From Ceratopteris richardii (lineage: Eukaryota > Streptophyta > Polypodiopsida > Polypodiales > Pteridaceae), in contig CM035439.1 of NCBI GenBank assembly GCA_020310875.1, forward strand, positions 142,360,139 through 142,424,138: a DNA stretch of 64,000 bases, given 5' to 3'. A program made the translations under genes and the position numbers. Numbering within the stretch: the first letter of the stretch is position 1; every line of letters begins with the position of its first letter. Below are positions 54,177 to 64,000 of this stretch, in pieces. Under the pieces are notes generated by a model. It searched no databases, was not told where the DNA came from, and saw only the letters and a program-made list of their open reading frames with translations.

Positions 54177-55626
54177 TGTTGGGAAACAATGTCCGAATTG
54201 GTCAAGATTGTCCAGAATTTATAGCATAACTAGCTGTTTTCTTTAGGCCTTGTACAAGCAAAGGTGTTGGCCGCCGTGGTTAAGACAATATCCTCCCAAT
54301 GAAGTGACTTTTAAGTCCCATGGCAGGCAGCGTGAAACGCGATGTGCTTTTGATTTAACTCTTTTAATTAAACTCAATTGCCACGATGTGCTTTTGATTT
54401 AATTCTTTTAATTAAACTCAATGACGGACGGTAGCATACAACTTTCACGATTAGCGATGCTTTATTGGATGAGTTACGATCGCTTGATTTAAGTGCTTTA
54501 TTATAGCTTTTGGAGAAGCTTTTCAGAGTACACATACTACTATATAAGAAGTATGTTGGCTCATTGTTATTCATCCTTCATCTAACTTTCAACACAAGCC
54601 TTGAGCTTGGACCTCAATAGAGGTTGTGTTTCCTCTAGCACATGGGGCAGCCATGGTGCTAACTTGAAGCATGTTCAAAAGAAGCTATGGAGTTCTTCTT
54701 AGAGATTCTTCTTGGAGAAGATGAAGAGTGTGCTCACATTCTTGCTCATGGAGAGGAGGTTATCTCTTGTTCATGGAAAGAGGACTTGGTCATTAGCAGC
54801 TTGATGGTGAGGATCGGCCATCTACATGGTGTATTTGAAGATTGTCTTCTACATGAAGATTTCGGGCTACTTCAAAGACATTGGATGGTGTTAACATAAG
54901 ATTTACATCTTATGTTAAGTATTCAGGTACATATTCTCTTTATGCACATAGGTACTACTTGAAGTTTATGGAGGCAGTAACATCCATATCAAAAGGAGTC
55001 CTATTCTGCATAGGTACAAGAGAATCAGTACGTATATGCTTTATGCATATTTGGATGAGGTGTTTGAGAAGGTGTGTTCACATGAGTTTGAGGATTTCTG
55101 GTAGCAAACTTGTTAGCCTTCAGTGCTACTTTTTAAGTATGTGATCTTTTCACACAGGTATCTGACTTAGGGTCTTCCATAGCCTAAGGTTAGATGAGGG
55201 TTTGTTGATTATCAGTTTCACACTCATCCTTCCTCTTTCAGTCACTCATATTCACTCTTCTATAACCTATTAGGTCACACATCTCATGTATATTCAGATT
55301 TCTACCCATACATCTGAATATGTTTGTTACATTTGTACATTCACTCTTCCATTTATTTCTCATCACATAGAGTGGTTGAGAGTTTTGCTCCCACATTGTA
55401 CATTGAACATTGGTATATATGATACTATGAGTAAGCGATGGCTTACGGAACACCTTACACATTTTGTCTATTCTTTATCTATTTTTGCCTCATCATTTGT
55501 ATGATCAAATGTGGTATGTTCATGTTTTGTCAATATTGGAAGATTGCTAGATTCTATGTTGTATATGATGGACCTATGGAACCATGGACCTGTGACATGA
55601 GCTATGGGCCTACCTCATTTCCAATA
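54177..55626 (+). repeat. 1.45-kb LTR between E and E2
   Basis: It starts TGTTGGGAAACAATG directly after a polypurine run and ends CATTTCCAATA, two bases before a TGGTATCAGAGC primer site at 55629-55640. It is therefore bordered by 3'-type sequence on the left and 5'-type sequence on the right, so one LTR ends E and begins E2. Within it, a near-repeat of CGATGTGCTTTTGATTTAA occurs twice at about 54338-54410. Confidence 0.75.
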
Positions 55627-56782
55627 TTTGGTATCAGAGCACTAAGGTTTTGGTTTCAGAACTTTAGATCTTTGGCATCAATGCATTAAGGCTCATTCAT
55701 ATTCCCAGGTTCCCAGACTTCCAAGTTTACAACATATGATTTAAGAGCATCTTCTAATATTTGACATTTGACATTTGACATACACACTTAATTTAGATGA
55801 GTAGAGATTTGAGAATTAGACAATTCAGTCACATGTGTATTCATCAGTGTGGAGTATGAAGTTGATGATCTATTAGCAGTCGAATATTTTTGGAAGAGTA
55901 TGCAAATACTTTACAAAAGTATTATTTGAAGACACAGACTTGATGAAGAGAAGACTACTTCAAATTGAAGGAAGGAGAATCGTTTAAAGAAAATGAAGGA
56001 ATCAGATCAACATCAATTCACAGGTATTAGTTTCTACTATCAGATTATCATTTGCAGGTCATGTCTTAGAAGAGGAGTTATGAGGAGATTTGAAGAATTC
56101 AAGGAGTGCTTTTATACACTTTGATCATTTGAAAGTTAAAGGCTACATCAAAACAGATATCTAGAGATTTTCTAGAGAGTTTTGAGAAATCTCTTTCATG
56201 GCAATTTTCTGTTGTAAGTTGGTTGGATATCAAGGTACAAATGTGATCTAGAGAGGTAACTCTAGAAAGGTAATTCATCATTCAGACAAAAGATTGGTGA
56301 ATTTAGTCGTTTTAGACATTTGAAGCAAAATTTTGATTCAGAGATATGAGGAGATGATAAAACATGTTTCTATATTCACTTACACTTGTATACCATGTTT
56401 GTTTTATCTCTTACTCTTAGCACTAGAGAAAGAGAAAAAGTTCATTTGAAGAGGTCAAGAGTGTTTGCTACTTCAAGATAAAGAGAGCAAAAGGTATGGA
56501 AGAGAAGTTTGAAGATGTTGACATCATCATCAGGTGGAAGAAAGATGAAAAAGAAGAAAGTCCATCATTTCCAAAAGAAAAGTAAGACTTCCTTTTCTCT
56601 CATTTTTTCCATATACTTTTCCTATTTTATCCTCTACATCCAAAGACAAGTCTACGAGAACATCTTGTGTGAAGAAGAAGCAGTTTCTTGTTTTGCATTA
56701 CACTTGGTCATGTTTTAGTAGATTTGACAAAGAACTGCATTGAGAGAAAGAAAAGCAGCAGATATAACTTTTGACTCATATA
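55627..56782 (+). mobile_element. Element E2, leader side
   Basis: This begins with the initiator-Met primer site (55629-55640) after the shared LTR. About 1.1 kb follow with no recognised coding domain. It is interrupted at 56782 by element D. The sequence beyond D at 62218 belongs to the tail of the same family, so gag and pol are largely absent from E2. Confidence 0.6.
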
Positions 56783-57128
56783 TCTTGAGATATCAAGCTC
56801 AACATGTGATGATCTAGGATGACACGTACCAGTTTTTCATTTCTCTGACATGTATAGTGGTCATGCCGGTATATGTCAGGGATACTTCATTGAGCTTTAT
56901 TAGATTTATCTACCGAGAGTGATGGCACATTTGTTTCTTGCCAGCTCACTCATTCGCAGACATTAGGTTTTTCCTTATGTATTGGTCTTTATATATTGCA
57001 CTTGTTGTATTCTTGTTTTTAGGTCATTCTTGTACATTCCTTTTATGTAATAGAAGAAGAAGAAGATCACTATTCCTTGCCTCAATTTGTGTGTGTGAGC
57101 TCTCTTCCTTATCTCCTTCCTCGTGACA
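56783..57128 (+). repeat. 5' LTR of D
   Basis: 346 bp, ending CCTCGTGACA. It contains TTTATATA near 56988 as a possible TATA box. It matches 61872-62217. Confidence 0.9.
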
Positions 57129-57140
57129 TGGTATCAGAGC
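57129..57140 (+). other. Primer-binding site of D
   Basis: TGGTATCAGAGC directly adjoins the 5' LTR and is complementary to initiator-Met tRNA. Confidence 0.9.
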
Positions 57141-57577
57141 CAGCGTGGCTGTAGAGAGCTCGTGGAGAAGGCGATGGTGAAGACTACGCGGCAAGGCGTG
57201 GAGAAAATGCGATTTCACAAACGACCTCCGTTTGCTACGAAAATTGGCATGAAGGTAAAGACCTCAAAACATTTTCGTGAGTTATCCCTTTAGGGTCAAT
57301 CGTTTTTGTCAGATCGAAGTTTCGGAGCCATCTCGACCTCCATTTCGAGCCCGCAAGGTGGGGCCCACAGAAAAACCAGGTCAGTTTCAGAAACTGTAAC
57401 TTGCGTTGTGTTCGGCGACACTCATATATTCCAGATCCAGAATTTCAAGCGATTCCGTGTACTGTTGATACACGAAAACTGTGTTTTTCTGAGATCGAAC
57501 CGTCACGTCATAGTGTGACAGTGTTCAAGCAGAAGTGCTGCTTGTAGTGTGTTGCGGTGTTGTGAATTGTTGTAGAA

Positions 57578-60106
57578 ATGGCAAACGCAGATGGAATGAG
57601 TCAGCTTATGAGCGATAAGCTGGACAAGAACAACTTCCATGCTTGGAGATTTAGAATGACGAATTTCCTGATGGGAAAAGGCTACTGGAAGTACATCGAA
57701 GGAGAGAATGAAAATGCTCCGCAATTACCAGAAAGGAATCGGACTGCACAACAGTTAAGAGCATATGAGGAATGGAATCAAGGAGCACGAAAGGTAATGT
57801 ATTGGCTATCTGTTAGCATACAGGATAGCATGATTGGACACATACAGGATGCCAAGACTCCAAAAGAGGCTTGGAACAGTTTGGTCACTTTGTACGAGAC
57901 CAATACAAAGGCACGGAAATTGCAACTCAAGAATGAGCTGCATACATTGGAGAAAAAGAGCATGTCGATAAGTGACTACACTCTAAAAATCAAAAGCATA
58001 TGTGAGTCACTTGCATCTATTGGCGTGAATGTAGATGATGATGATAAGGTGGAAGTGTGCCTTCGTGGTTTAGGAGCTTCATATAAGCAGTTCAGAAATT
58101 CTATACAGACCAGGGAAAATATTCCGAATTTTGCTGATTTGGTATCTATGCTGATTATTGAAGAAAAGAATCTTGGTGAGGATTCAAAATCCCAAGGAAA
58201 GCCCAGTTCTGAACAGGTATTCTACTCTGGCAGAGGAAGAGGCAGAGGTAGAGGTTTTGGAAGTGGAAGAGGAAACAATAACCAAGACCAAGGTCAACAA
58301 CAGAATCATGCAGGAGGAAGAGGACAGTTTCGAGGCAGGGGGAGTCAAAGAGGTCGCAGAAATTTCCAAAGAAATGATTCAGGTAATGATAGTAAAGGAT
58401 GCTGGAATTGTGGTAAACCTGGACACTTTGAACGTGATTGCAAGTTGAAGAATCAAAATAACAGAAGGCAGCAAAACAACTATGCATCCACAAGTGCAGA
58501 TGATTCTGAGAAGCTGTTTATGGTTCAACATCACATGATGAATACGATGTCTGCTGGTGTTTCAAAATCGAATGATAATGTCTGGTATGTTGATTCAGGT
58601 GCTTCAAATCACATGACCAGTCATGCAGAATGGTTTATTAGTTTGCAAAAAATGCCAGTTCCTGGATATGTTGAAACAGGTGATGATACATCGCATCCTA
58701 TTGAGCATACAGGAAACATAGCATTGTCTATGGAGGACGGAAAGGTAAAACATCTCGCTGATGTGCTGCATGTTCCAAATATAACAAAGAATCTGGTTTC
58801 TGTTGGACAAATGGTTGACCAGGGATTACAAGTCAGGTTCAATGCTGATGGATTATATGTAGAAGAGTACAAGCAGGATGGACGATTGGTTGCCAAAGGA
58901 AACAAAGTGGGAAGGATGTTCACCTTAAATATGAAGATTCCTGAAATGAATGCAGCCATGTTTGCAAAAGGTGCAGGAGTTATTGCAGATATAGAGATAT
59001 GGCACAAACAGATTGGACATGCAAACTTGCAAAGGCTGAAACTGATGCAGTCAAAGGAGATTGTCCATGGACTACCAAATTTCAAAGTTGCAGAAATGCA
59101 AAAGGTATGTGCAGCATGTCAATTTGGTAAACAGTCAAGAGCATCATTTCCACATGACAAGCATGTTAGTGAGAATGTACTAGAAGTAGTACATACATAT
59201 GTTTGGGGTCCAGCAAAGACCACATCTATGGGTGGTTGCAGGTTTTATGTTACTTTCATTGATGACCATACACGCAAAGTATGGGTATATTTCATGAAAG
59301 AGAAAAGCGAGGTGTTTACTCACTTCCAGAATTTTAAAGTTATGGTGGAAAAGCAGACAAGGAAGTACATTCAGACATTAAGATCTGATGGAGGAGGTGA
59401 ATACATGTCAAATGAGTATAGCAGTTTTCTAAAAAATCATGGAATTCGGCGTCAGTTTTCATGCAGGTACACACCACAACAGAATGGTGTTGCTGAACGC
59501 AAAAACAGACATATTGCAGAAGTAGCAAGAGCCTTAATGGCTGAGAAGAATATGCCTCATTGTTATTGGGCAGAAGCTGTGCATACTGCTGTATACATCA
59601 TGAACAGAACTTCAACTGCTGCTGTACATCAAGTTACACCTGAAGAGAAGTTTACAGGTAAAAAGCCAAACTTATCACATCTAAAAGTTTTTGGCTGTAT
59701 TGCATATGTACATGTCCCAGATGAATTGAGGACGAAGCTTGATCCAAAAGCAAAAAAGTGTGTCTTCATTGGATACTCCCTTGAGCAAAAGGGATATAAA
59801 TGTTATAACCCACTCACACGACAGGTAAAGGTGAGCAGAGATGTGGTATTTGATGAAATGTCAAGCTTGTATGCAGATGCCAAAGAAGGACTAAGCCTTG
59901 AACCAAATGACAAAGAAAATGCTGAAAAATCAAGTGCAGAATCTCAGGTTTTGAGTGGACCGGATGCATCACCAAGCAATAGTTCCAACTCAAATCCATG
60001 GAGTGGAAGATTACATGGGAATTTCAGTCCAGCAAATTCATCAAATACATCCAAGAAAGGTAAAGAAAAGCTTTCTGCTCGTCATAAAAACATGTGCAGG
60101 TTTTGA
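57578..60106 (+). CDS. Element D gag-protease-integrase
   Basis: This 842-residue frame starts MANADGMSQLMSDKLDKNNF. Gag has the UBN2-type pattern (FHAWRFRMTNFLMGKGYWKY; AKTPKEAWNSLVTLYE). An Arg/Gly-rich tract (about residues 215-265) leads to the zinc knuckle CWNCGKPGHFERDC near residue 275. The protease has WYVDSGASNHMTSH near residue 338. The integrase zinc region is HKQIGHANLQRLKL with CAACQFGKQ, and the core has VTFIDDHTRKVWVYF, LRSDGGGEYMS and TPQQNGVAERKN. A post-integrase segment (VFGCIAYVHVP; FIGYSLEQKGYKCYNP) ends this frame, with RT following downstream. Confidence 0.9.
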   Translation: MANADGMSQLMSDKLDKNNFHAWRFRMTNFLMGKGYWKYIEGENENAPQLPERNRTAQQLRAYEEWNQGARKVMYWLSVSIQDSMIGHIQDAKTPKEAWNSLVTLYETNTKARKLQLKNELHTLEKKSMSISDYTLKIKSICESLASIGVNVDDDDKVEVCLRGLGASYKQFRNSIQTRENIPNFADLVSMLIIEEKNLGEDSKSQGKPSSEQVFYSGRGRGRGRGFGSGRGNNNQDQGQQQNHAGGRGQFRGRGSQRGRRNFQRNDSGNDSKGCWNCGKPGHFERDCKLKNQNNRRQQNNYASTSADDSEKLFMVQHHMMNTMSAGVSKSNDNVWYVDSGASNHMTSHAEWFISLQKMPVPGYVETGDDTSHPIEHTGNIALSMEDGKVKHLADVLHVPNITKNLVSVGQMVDQGLQVRFNADGLYVEEYKQDGRLVAKGNKVGRMFTLNMKIPEMNAAMFAKGAGVIADIEIWHKQIGHANLQRLKLMQSKEIVHGLPNFKVAEMQKVCAACQFGKQSRASFPHDKHVSENVLEVVHTYVWGPAKTTSMGGCRFYVTFIDDHTRKVWVYFMKEKSEVFTHFQNFKVMVEKQTRKYIQTLRSDGGGEYMSNEYSSFLKNHGIRRQFSCRYTPQQNGVAERKNRHIAEVARALMAEKNMPHCYWAEAVHTAVYIMNRTSTAAVHQVTPEEKFTGKKPNLSHLKVFGCIAYVHVPDELRTKLDPKAKKCVFIGYSLEQKGYKCYNPLTRQVKVSRDVVFDEMSSLYADAKEGLSLEPNDKENAEKSSAESQVLSGPDASPSNSSNSNPWSGRLHGNFSPANSSNTSKKGKEKLSARHKNMCRF

Positions 60107-61911
60107 AGACGTTGATGGAGATTCAAGCGGTTCAGAAAAGAGTCTTGATGAGGAACTTGGATTGCCCTCTATGAAGACTCCAGGAGTAAGAAGGGCACAT
60201 GCAGATGATACAAGGAGAAGTGACCCAGGACCAAGAAGATCTGGGAGGATGCGTAATTCAGTGCAACGATTGACATATGATAGTTACATGGCTCGCCATT
60301 GTGCCTACATGACAAAGGTAATACGAGATGCTGAACCTTTTTTGAAGATGCAATTGGTAATGCAGATTGGGAAAAAGATATGGATGAGGAGATGGGTGCA
60401 CTTTATGGAAATGATACATGGAAGCTGGTTCCATTGCCACAAGGAAAGAAACCCATAGGCTGTAAATGGGTTTACAAGGCAAAGCATAATGCTGATGGTA
60501 GCATAAGCAGGTATAAAGCACGATTGGTAGCTAAAGGATATGCACAGACATATGCCATTGATTATGAGGAAACATTCAGCCCTGTAGCTAAAATGTCTAC
60601 TGTTAGGACACTTGTTGCATTAGCTACAACAAAAGGATGGACTTTGCATCAGATGGATGTGAAGAATGCTTTCCTACATGGTGAGTTACAGGAAGAAGTA
60701 TATATGGACCAGCCACAAGGATATGAAGATTCAAAGCATCCAGAATATGTTTGCAGGTTGCAAAAGGCTTTGTATGGGCTGAAGCAGGCTCCGCGTGCAT
60801 GGCATGCAAGGATTGCTGATTACTTAACCAGCATTGGGTTTTCTATGTGTGATGCAGATCACTCACTATATGCAAGGAGGCTGATGATGGCATCACTATT
60901 GTGGCTATTTATGTTGATGACCTGATTGTAGGTGGTGATAATGAAGAAAGCATCAAAGAGGTAAAGAAACTTCTTATGCAGGAATTCGACATGAAAGATC
61001 TTGGTGTGCTGCACTATTTCTTGGGCATTGAGTTTATACATACAAAAACAGGTATATGGATGTCGCAAAGGCAATATGCCTTGATTATGCTGCAAAAGTA
61101 TGGTATGGCTGATTGTAAGCCAATTTCTATGCCTTTAGATCAGAATTTGAAATTGGATACTACATCAGGTGAAGCATTGGAAAATGCTACTATGTACAGG
61201 AAAATTGTGTGAAGTCTTATATATCTTACAATTACAAGGCCTGATTTAAGCTACACTGTTGGACTTGAAAGTCAGTTTATGCAGGTTCCTAGGAAGCCAC
61301 ATTTGGATACTCTGAGGCGCACTCTACGTTATGTGAGTGCTACTTTGGATTATGCATTGTTTTATGAAGCTGGTGTAGATTTGCAGGTTCATGGATACAC
61401 CGATGCAGATTGGGCTGGTAGTACTCCAGATAGAAGATCTACTAGTGGCTTTCTTTTCTCACTTGGAGGTGCAGCTATTACATGGAGCAGTAAGAAGCAA
61501 CCCACTGTTGCTTTGTCGAGTACAGAGGCTGAGTATAGAGGTGCTGCAATGGAAGCATGTGAGGCATCATGGCTGGAGGTGTTACTTGCAGATTTAGGTG
61601 TGGATGTGCAAAAGCCTATCACTATCTATTATGATAATCTTAGCAGCATACAGTTAGCCCGGAACCCTGTTTTCCATGCTAGAACAAAGCACATCGAGGT
61701 ACATTATCACTTCATCAGAGAGAAGGTATTAGCAGGTGATATTGATCTTGTTTATGTGAGAACAGATGAGCAGGTTGCTGATATTTTCACCAAAGCACTT
61801 GGAGCTGAGAAGTTGAAGAAGTTTCGGAAGATGCTTGGATTACAGGATATGGCGTTGAGCTTGAGGGGGAGTGTTGAGATATCAAGCTCAACATGTGATG
61901 ATCCAGGATGA
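60107..61911 (+). pseudogene. Element D reverse transcriptase and RNase H region
   Basis: RT motifs are KPIGCKWVYKAKHNADGSIS, YKARLVAKGYAQ, QMDVKNAFLHGELQEEVYM, LQKALYGLKQAPRAWHARI and YVDDLIVGG. RNase H motifs are YTDADWAGSTPDRRSTSGFL, LSSTEAEYRGAAMEACEASW, ARTKHIEVHYHFIREKV and VADIFTKAL. The order is typical copia. The region is broken, with about three breaks, but all expected motifs can be seen. Confidence 0.85.
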
Positions 61912-62217
61912 CACGTACCAGTTTTTCGTTTCTTTGACATGTATAGTGGTCATGCCGCTATATGTCAGGGATACTTCATTGAGCTTTATTAGATTTATCT
62001 ACCGAGAGTGATGGCACATTTGTTTCTTGCCAGCTCACTCATTTGCGGACATTAGGTTTTTCCTTATGTACTGGTCTTTATATATTGCACTTGTTGTATT
62101 CTTGTTTTTAGGTCATTCTTGTATATTCCTTTTATGTAATATAAGAAGAAGAAGATCATTATTCCTTGCCTCAATTTGTGTGTGTGAGCTCTCTTCCTTA
62201 TCTCCTTCCTCGTGACA
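61872..62217 (+). repeat. 3' LTR of D
   Basis: 346 bp, starting TGTTGAGATATCAAGC after a polypurine tract and ending CCTCGTGACA. It is followed by the ATATA target duplication. Confidence 0.9.
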
Positions 62218-64000
62218 ATATATGTATGAGTTATGTTTTAGCTGAAGCTTTTAAACAGGCAGCTTATATGTTCCCTCAAAGAATTCGTAGTGTGTCAATA
62301 CAGAGCTACTTGGTATATGACAAGTTGCAGAGCTTCTTTATCTAACTCTTAAGGTAAAAGAGTTTTGTAGTAGATGTTGAAGACTTGGGTTGAGGTTTTA
62401 TGTTTGGAAAAGGTTACCTCATATTCAGTATTTTCCGAAACTTCAGAAAATTCAGTTTTGTTGATGTACTAGTCAGTTGGAGAATCTACTTTCTATGATT
62501 GTCTAGACTTTTGGATACATGTTTGTATTAAAAAAGGTGTTCCATTAGATCCTATCAGTTGATTGAGAAGTGGAGTTAGCCAAAAGAAAGTCAAGCAGGT
62601 ACTATCACATTTCACCCGGGTAGAATATGAAAAGATGAAGTATCAACTTGCAGTTTTTGGAGTTCTCAAGGAGAGAAGTTTGTCCATTTATGTTTCAAGT
62701 ATGAGTTGCAGATTCTTGGGAAGGATTTGTTTGAAGAAAAGTTTTACAACTTTGTAAGAAGCATGGACACTTTGAGACATTCAGGTAATAAATCAAACAT
62801 TCAATCATGAAGGTTTGATGAGAGCAGATTCTGCACAGGAGAGATCATTGATCTTGCATGATCTTAAATGATCTTATATGATCTTATATGATCTTATATG
62901 ATCTTGATAAAATCTAGATAGATCTTGAAGGTCTTGAACATTTATGAGTCAGTTGTCTATCCTTTGTTTGGTAAGTTTCTTAGCATTGGAAGAAGTAAGT
63001 CAAAGATTCAGATTCTATCAGATTTGTGTTGCAGAGAAAAAGAATATACTTGTTATGTTACAGAAGATTATGTATCCTAAACTTTTGTTTCAGATACAGG
63101 TATGGATTACTGAAGATCACATTTATTGAAAGAAGGAAGACGTTCCAGATTTCATAAAGTCTGATATAATTTGAAAATTTCTAGGTACTAGTGTTAAGTC
63201 ATCCAGGGGGTGATAAAACATGAAGACTTGTTTTCAACCATATGAGAAAGAATACAGAGTCATACCTATAGGTATTCCTATATTTCCTTTGTCAGGTTCT
63301 CTTTATGTTCCAACTTTGGAAAAAGAAGGAAGAAGAATAATGTCTAGAGAAAGTTCATGTTAGGTGTTCCTGTTTAGGAGAAGGTTCCAGAGTTCTATTG
63401 AAGAGAAACTTGATATTTCAGAGAGGTATGTTTTAGAAGTGCGCACATTTATGTTTATACCAGGTTCTGAAGGAAAGAGGTATGAAAGACTTACAATTTG
63501 AACAAGGATGAAGACATGATGACATCATAGATTTTTTGATGAGACTCATATTTGAGTTGATTTCAGTTGATTTCAGCTAAGTTGAGTTGATTTGACTTGA
63601 CTACAGTCAGAGATGAACCAACAGTGTTCATAATACACTAAGTTGTGAGTTGACAGTCACAAGTTCCAGGATTCAGTTCTTGATTTTGTTTGGTGTATTT
63701 ACATGACACAGCAGAAGTATGTTGAGAAATCCTTTTGGAAGGTAAATGCAAATATGTGGATCCTAGTGTATGTTTTCAGGTTTTTGAAGACAGGAGATAG
63801 CAAGTTCAAAGGCAGTTCATGCTATATTTGTTGTCAAGCAATGATTGCTTGATGTGTACACTATTGGATATCTAGTTTGCATATTTTCTCAAGTATTATG
63901 GTTCATATTCAGCAAGTTCAAGTTTTTTGAAGGGAAGTCAAATTCAGTTTTGAATAAGACTTTTGAAGAAAAGATTTGAAGGTTAGTTCGGGAGTACAAG
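62218..64000 (+). mobile_element. Element E2, 3' tail (E tail repeat, copy 2; runs off window)
   Basis: After the ATATA duplication the sequence becomes the same non-coding tail as 52468-54100 and continues to the window edge, about 90 bases short of where an LTR would be expected by comparison with copy 1. It carries a tandem ATGATCTT cluster at about 62845-62905 and an intron-like segment at 63100-63206. No coding domain is seen. Confidence 0.8.
63100..63206 (+). other. Intron-like segment present only in E tail copy 2
   Basis: Copy 1 (near 53295) runs straight from GATACAG to GGGGTGAT. Copy 2 has 107 extra bases between the same two points, beginning GTATGG and ending CATCCAG. The ends obey the GT-AG rule. 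Loss through the short CAGG match at both edges would give the same result, so a spliced-RNA origin is not proven. Confidence 0.45.

Larger units (their letters stand above)
56783..62217 (+). mobile_element. Nearly complete Ty1/copia element D
   Basis: This 5.4-kb element has 346-bp LTRs (56783-57128 and 61872-62217), an initiator-Met primer site at 57129-57140, gag-protease-integrase-RT-RNase H in order, a polypurine tract (TTGAGGGGGAG) and the target duplication ATATA (56778-56782 and 62218-62222). The LTRs differ at about 12 positions, roughly 96.5% identity, so it is a fairly recent insertion. It is broken, with about three or four breaks, all in the downstream half of the coding region. 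Confidence 0.95.

Noticed and set aside
52468-64000. The two E tails taken as the LTR pair of one giant element containing D
   Set aside because: The tails end at a polypurine tract and are followed by a different 1.45-kb LTR with its own primer site, so they are internal 3' sequence of two copies, not LTRs.

Overview
This window is almost wholly retrotransposon DNA from a large, repeat-rich plant genome. The evidence is plant-type Ty1/copia and Ty3/gypsy elements, primer-binding sites matching plant initiator-Met tRNA, long AT-rich intergenic stretches, and no bacterial-style gene packing. A non-flowering land plant such as a fern is possible, but sequence alone does not settle it. I found no complete host protein gene, no tRNA or rRNA gene and no CRISPR array.

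Layout on the + strand. 1-10440 is the right-hand part of a Ty3/gypsy element (A) with pol, a protease-like domain after integrase, large accessory ORFs and its 3' LTR. A sits inside a Ty1/copia copy (C1), which resumes at 10441 and ends in an LTR at 12651-12880. A second copy of the same copia family (C2) starts directly after that LTR. C2 is split in its integrase by a young Ty3/gypsy element (B, 14805-26838, 2.1-kb LTRs, TSD GCGT), resumes at 26839 and ends in an LTR at 28999-29229. Next is a decayed minus-strand gypsy remnant (H, 29230 to about 32164) with a tRNA-Asp-like primer site and a GATAC-rich leader.

32171-38416 is a minus-strand, apparently non-autonomous LTR element (K), itself split by a short gag/protease-only copia-like element (G, 32964-37006). 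40391-44400 is a copia remnant (J) interrupted by a second member of the K family (I, 41163-44008, TSD AGATG). K and I share a tail holding an array of short hairpins whose stems vary but stay complementary. A LINE reverse-transcriptase fragment, an LTR-like block and AT-rich tandem repeats follow. 46247-51360 is a minus-strand copy of the C1/C2 copia family with both LTRs (C3).

The right end holds two partial copies of another copia-like family (E and E2) either side of one 1.45-kb LTR (54177-55626). E2 is interrupted by a nearly complete copia element (D, 56783-62217, TSD ATATA). The E tail therefore appears twice, about 9.8 kb apart.

The elements do not form a pathway; they form a nested insertion record. 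From LTR divergence counted by eye, B is youngest (about 0.4%), then D (about 3-4%), then I, G and the C1/C2 LTR pair (about 6-7%), with C3 near 10% and H older. The most unusual signals are the covarying hairpin array in K/I, the two zinc-binding domains in front of A's integrase core, the protease-like domain after A's integrase, and an intron-like segment present in only one copy of the E tail.
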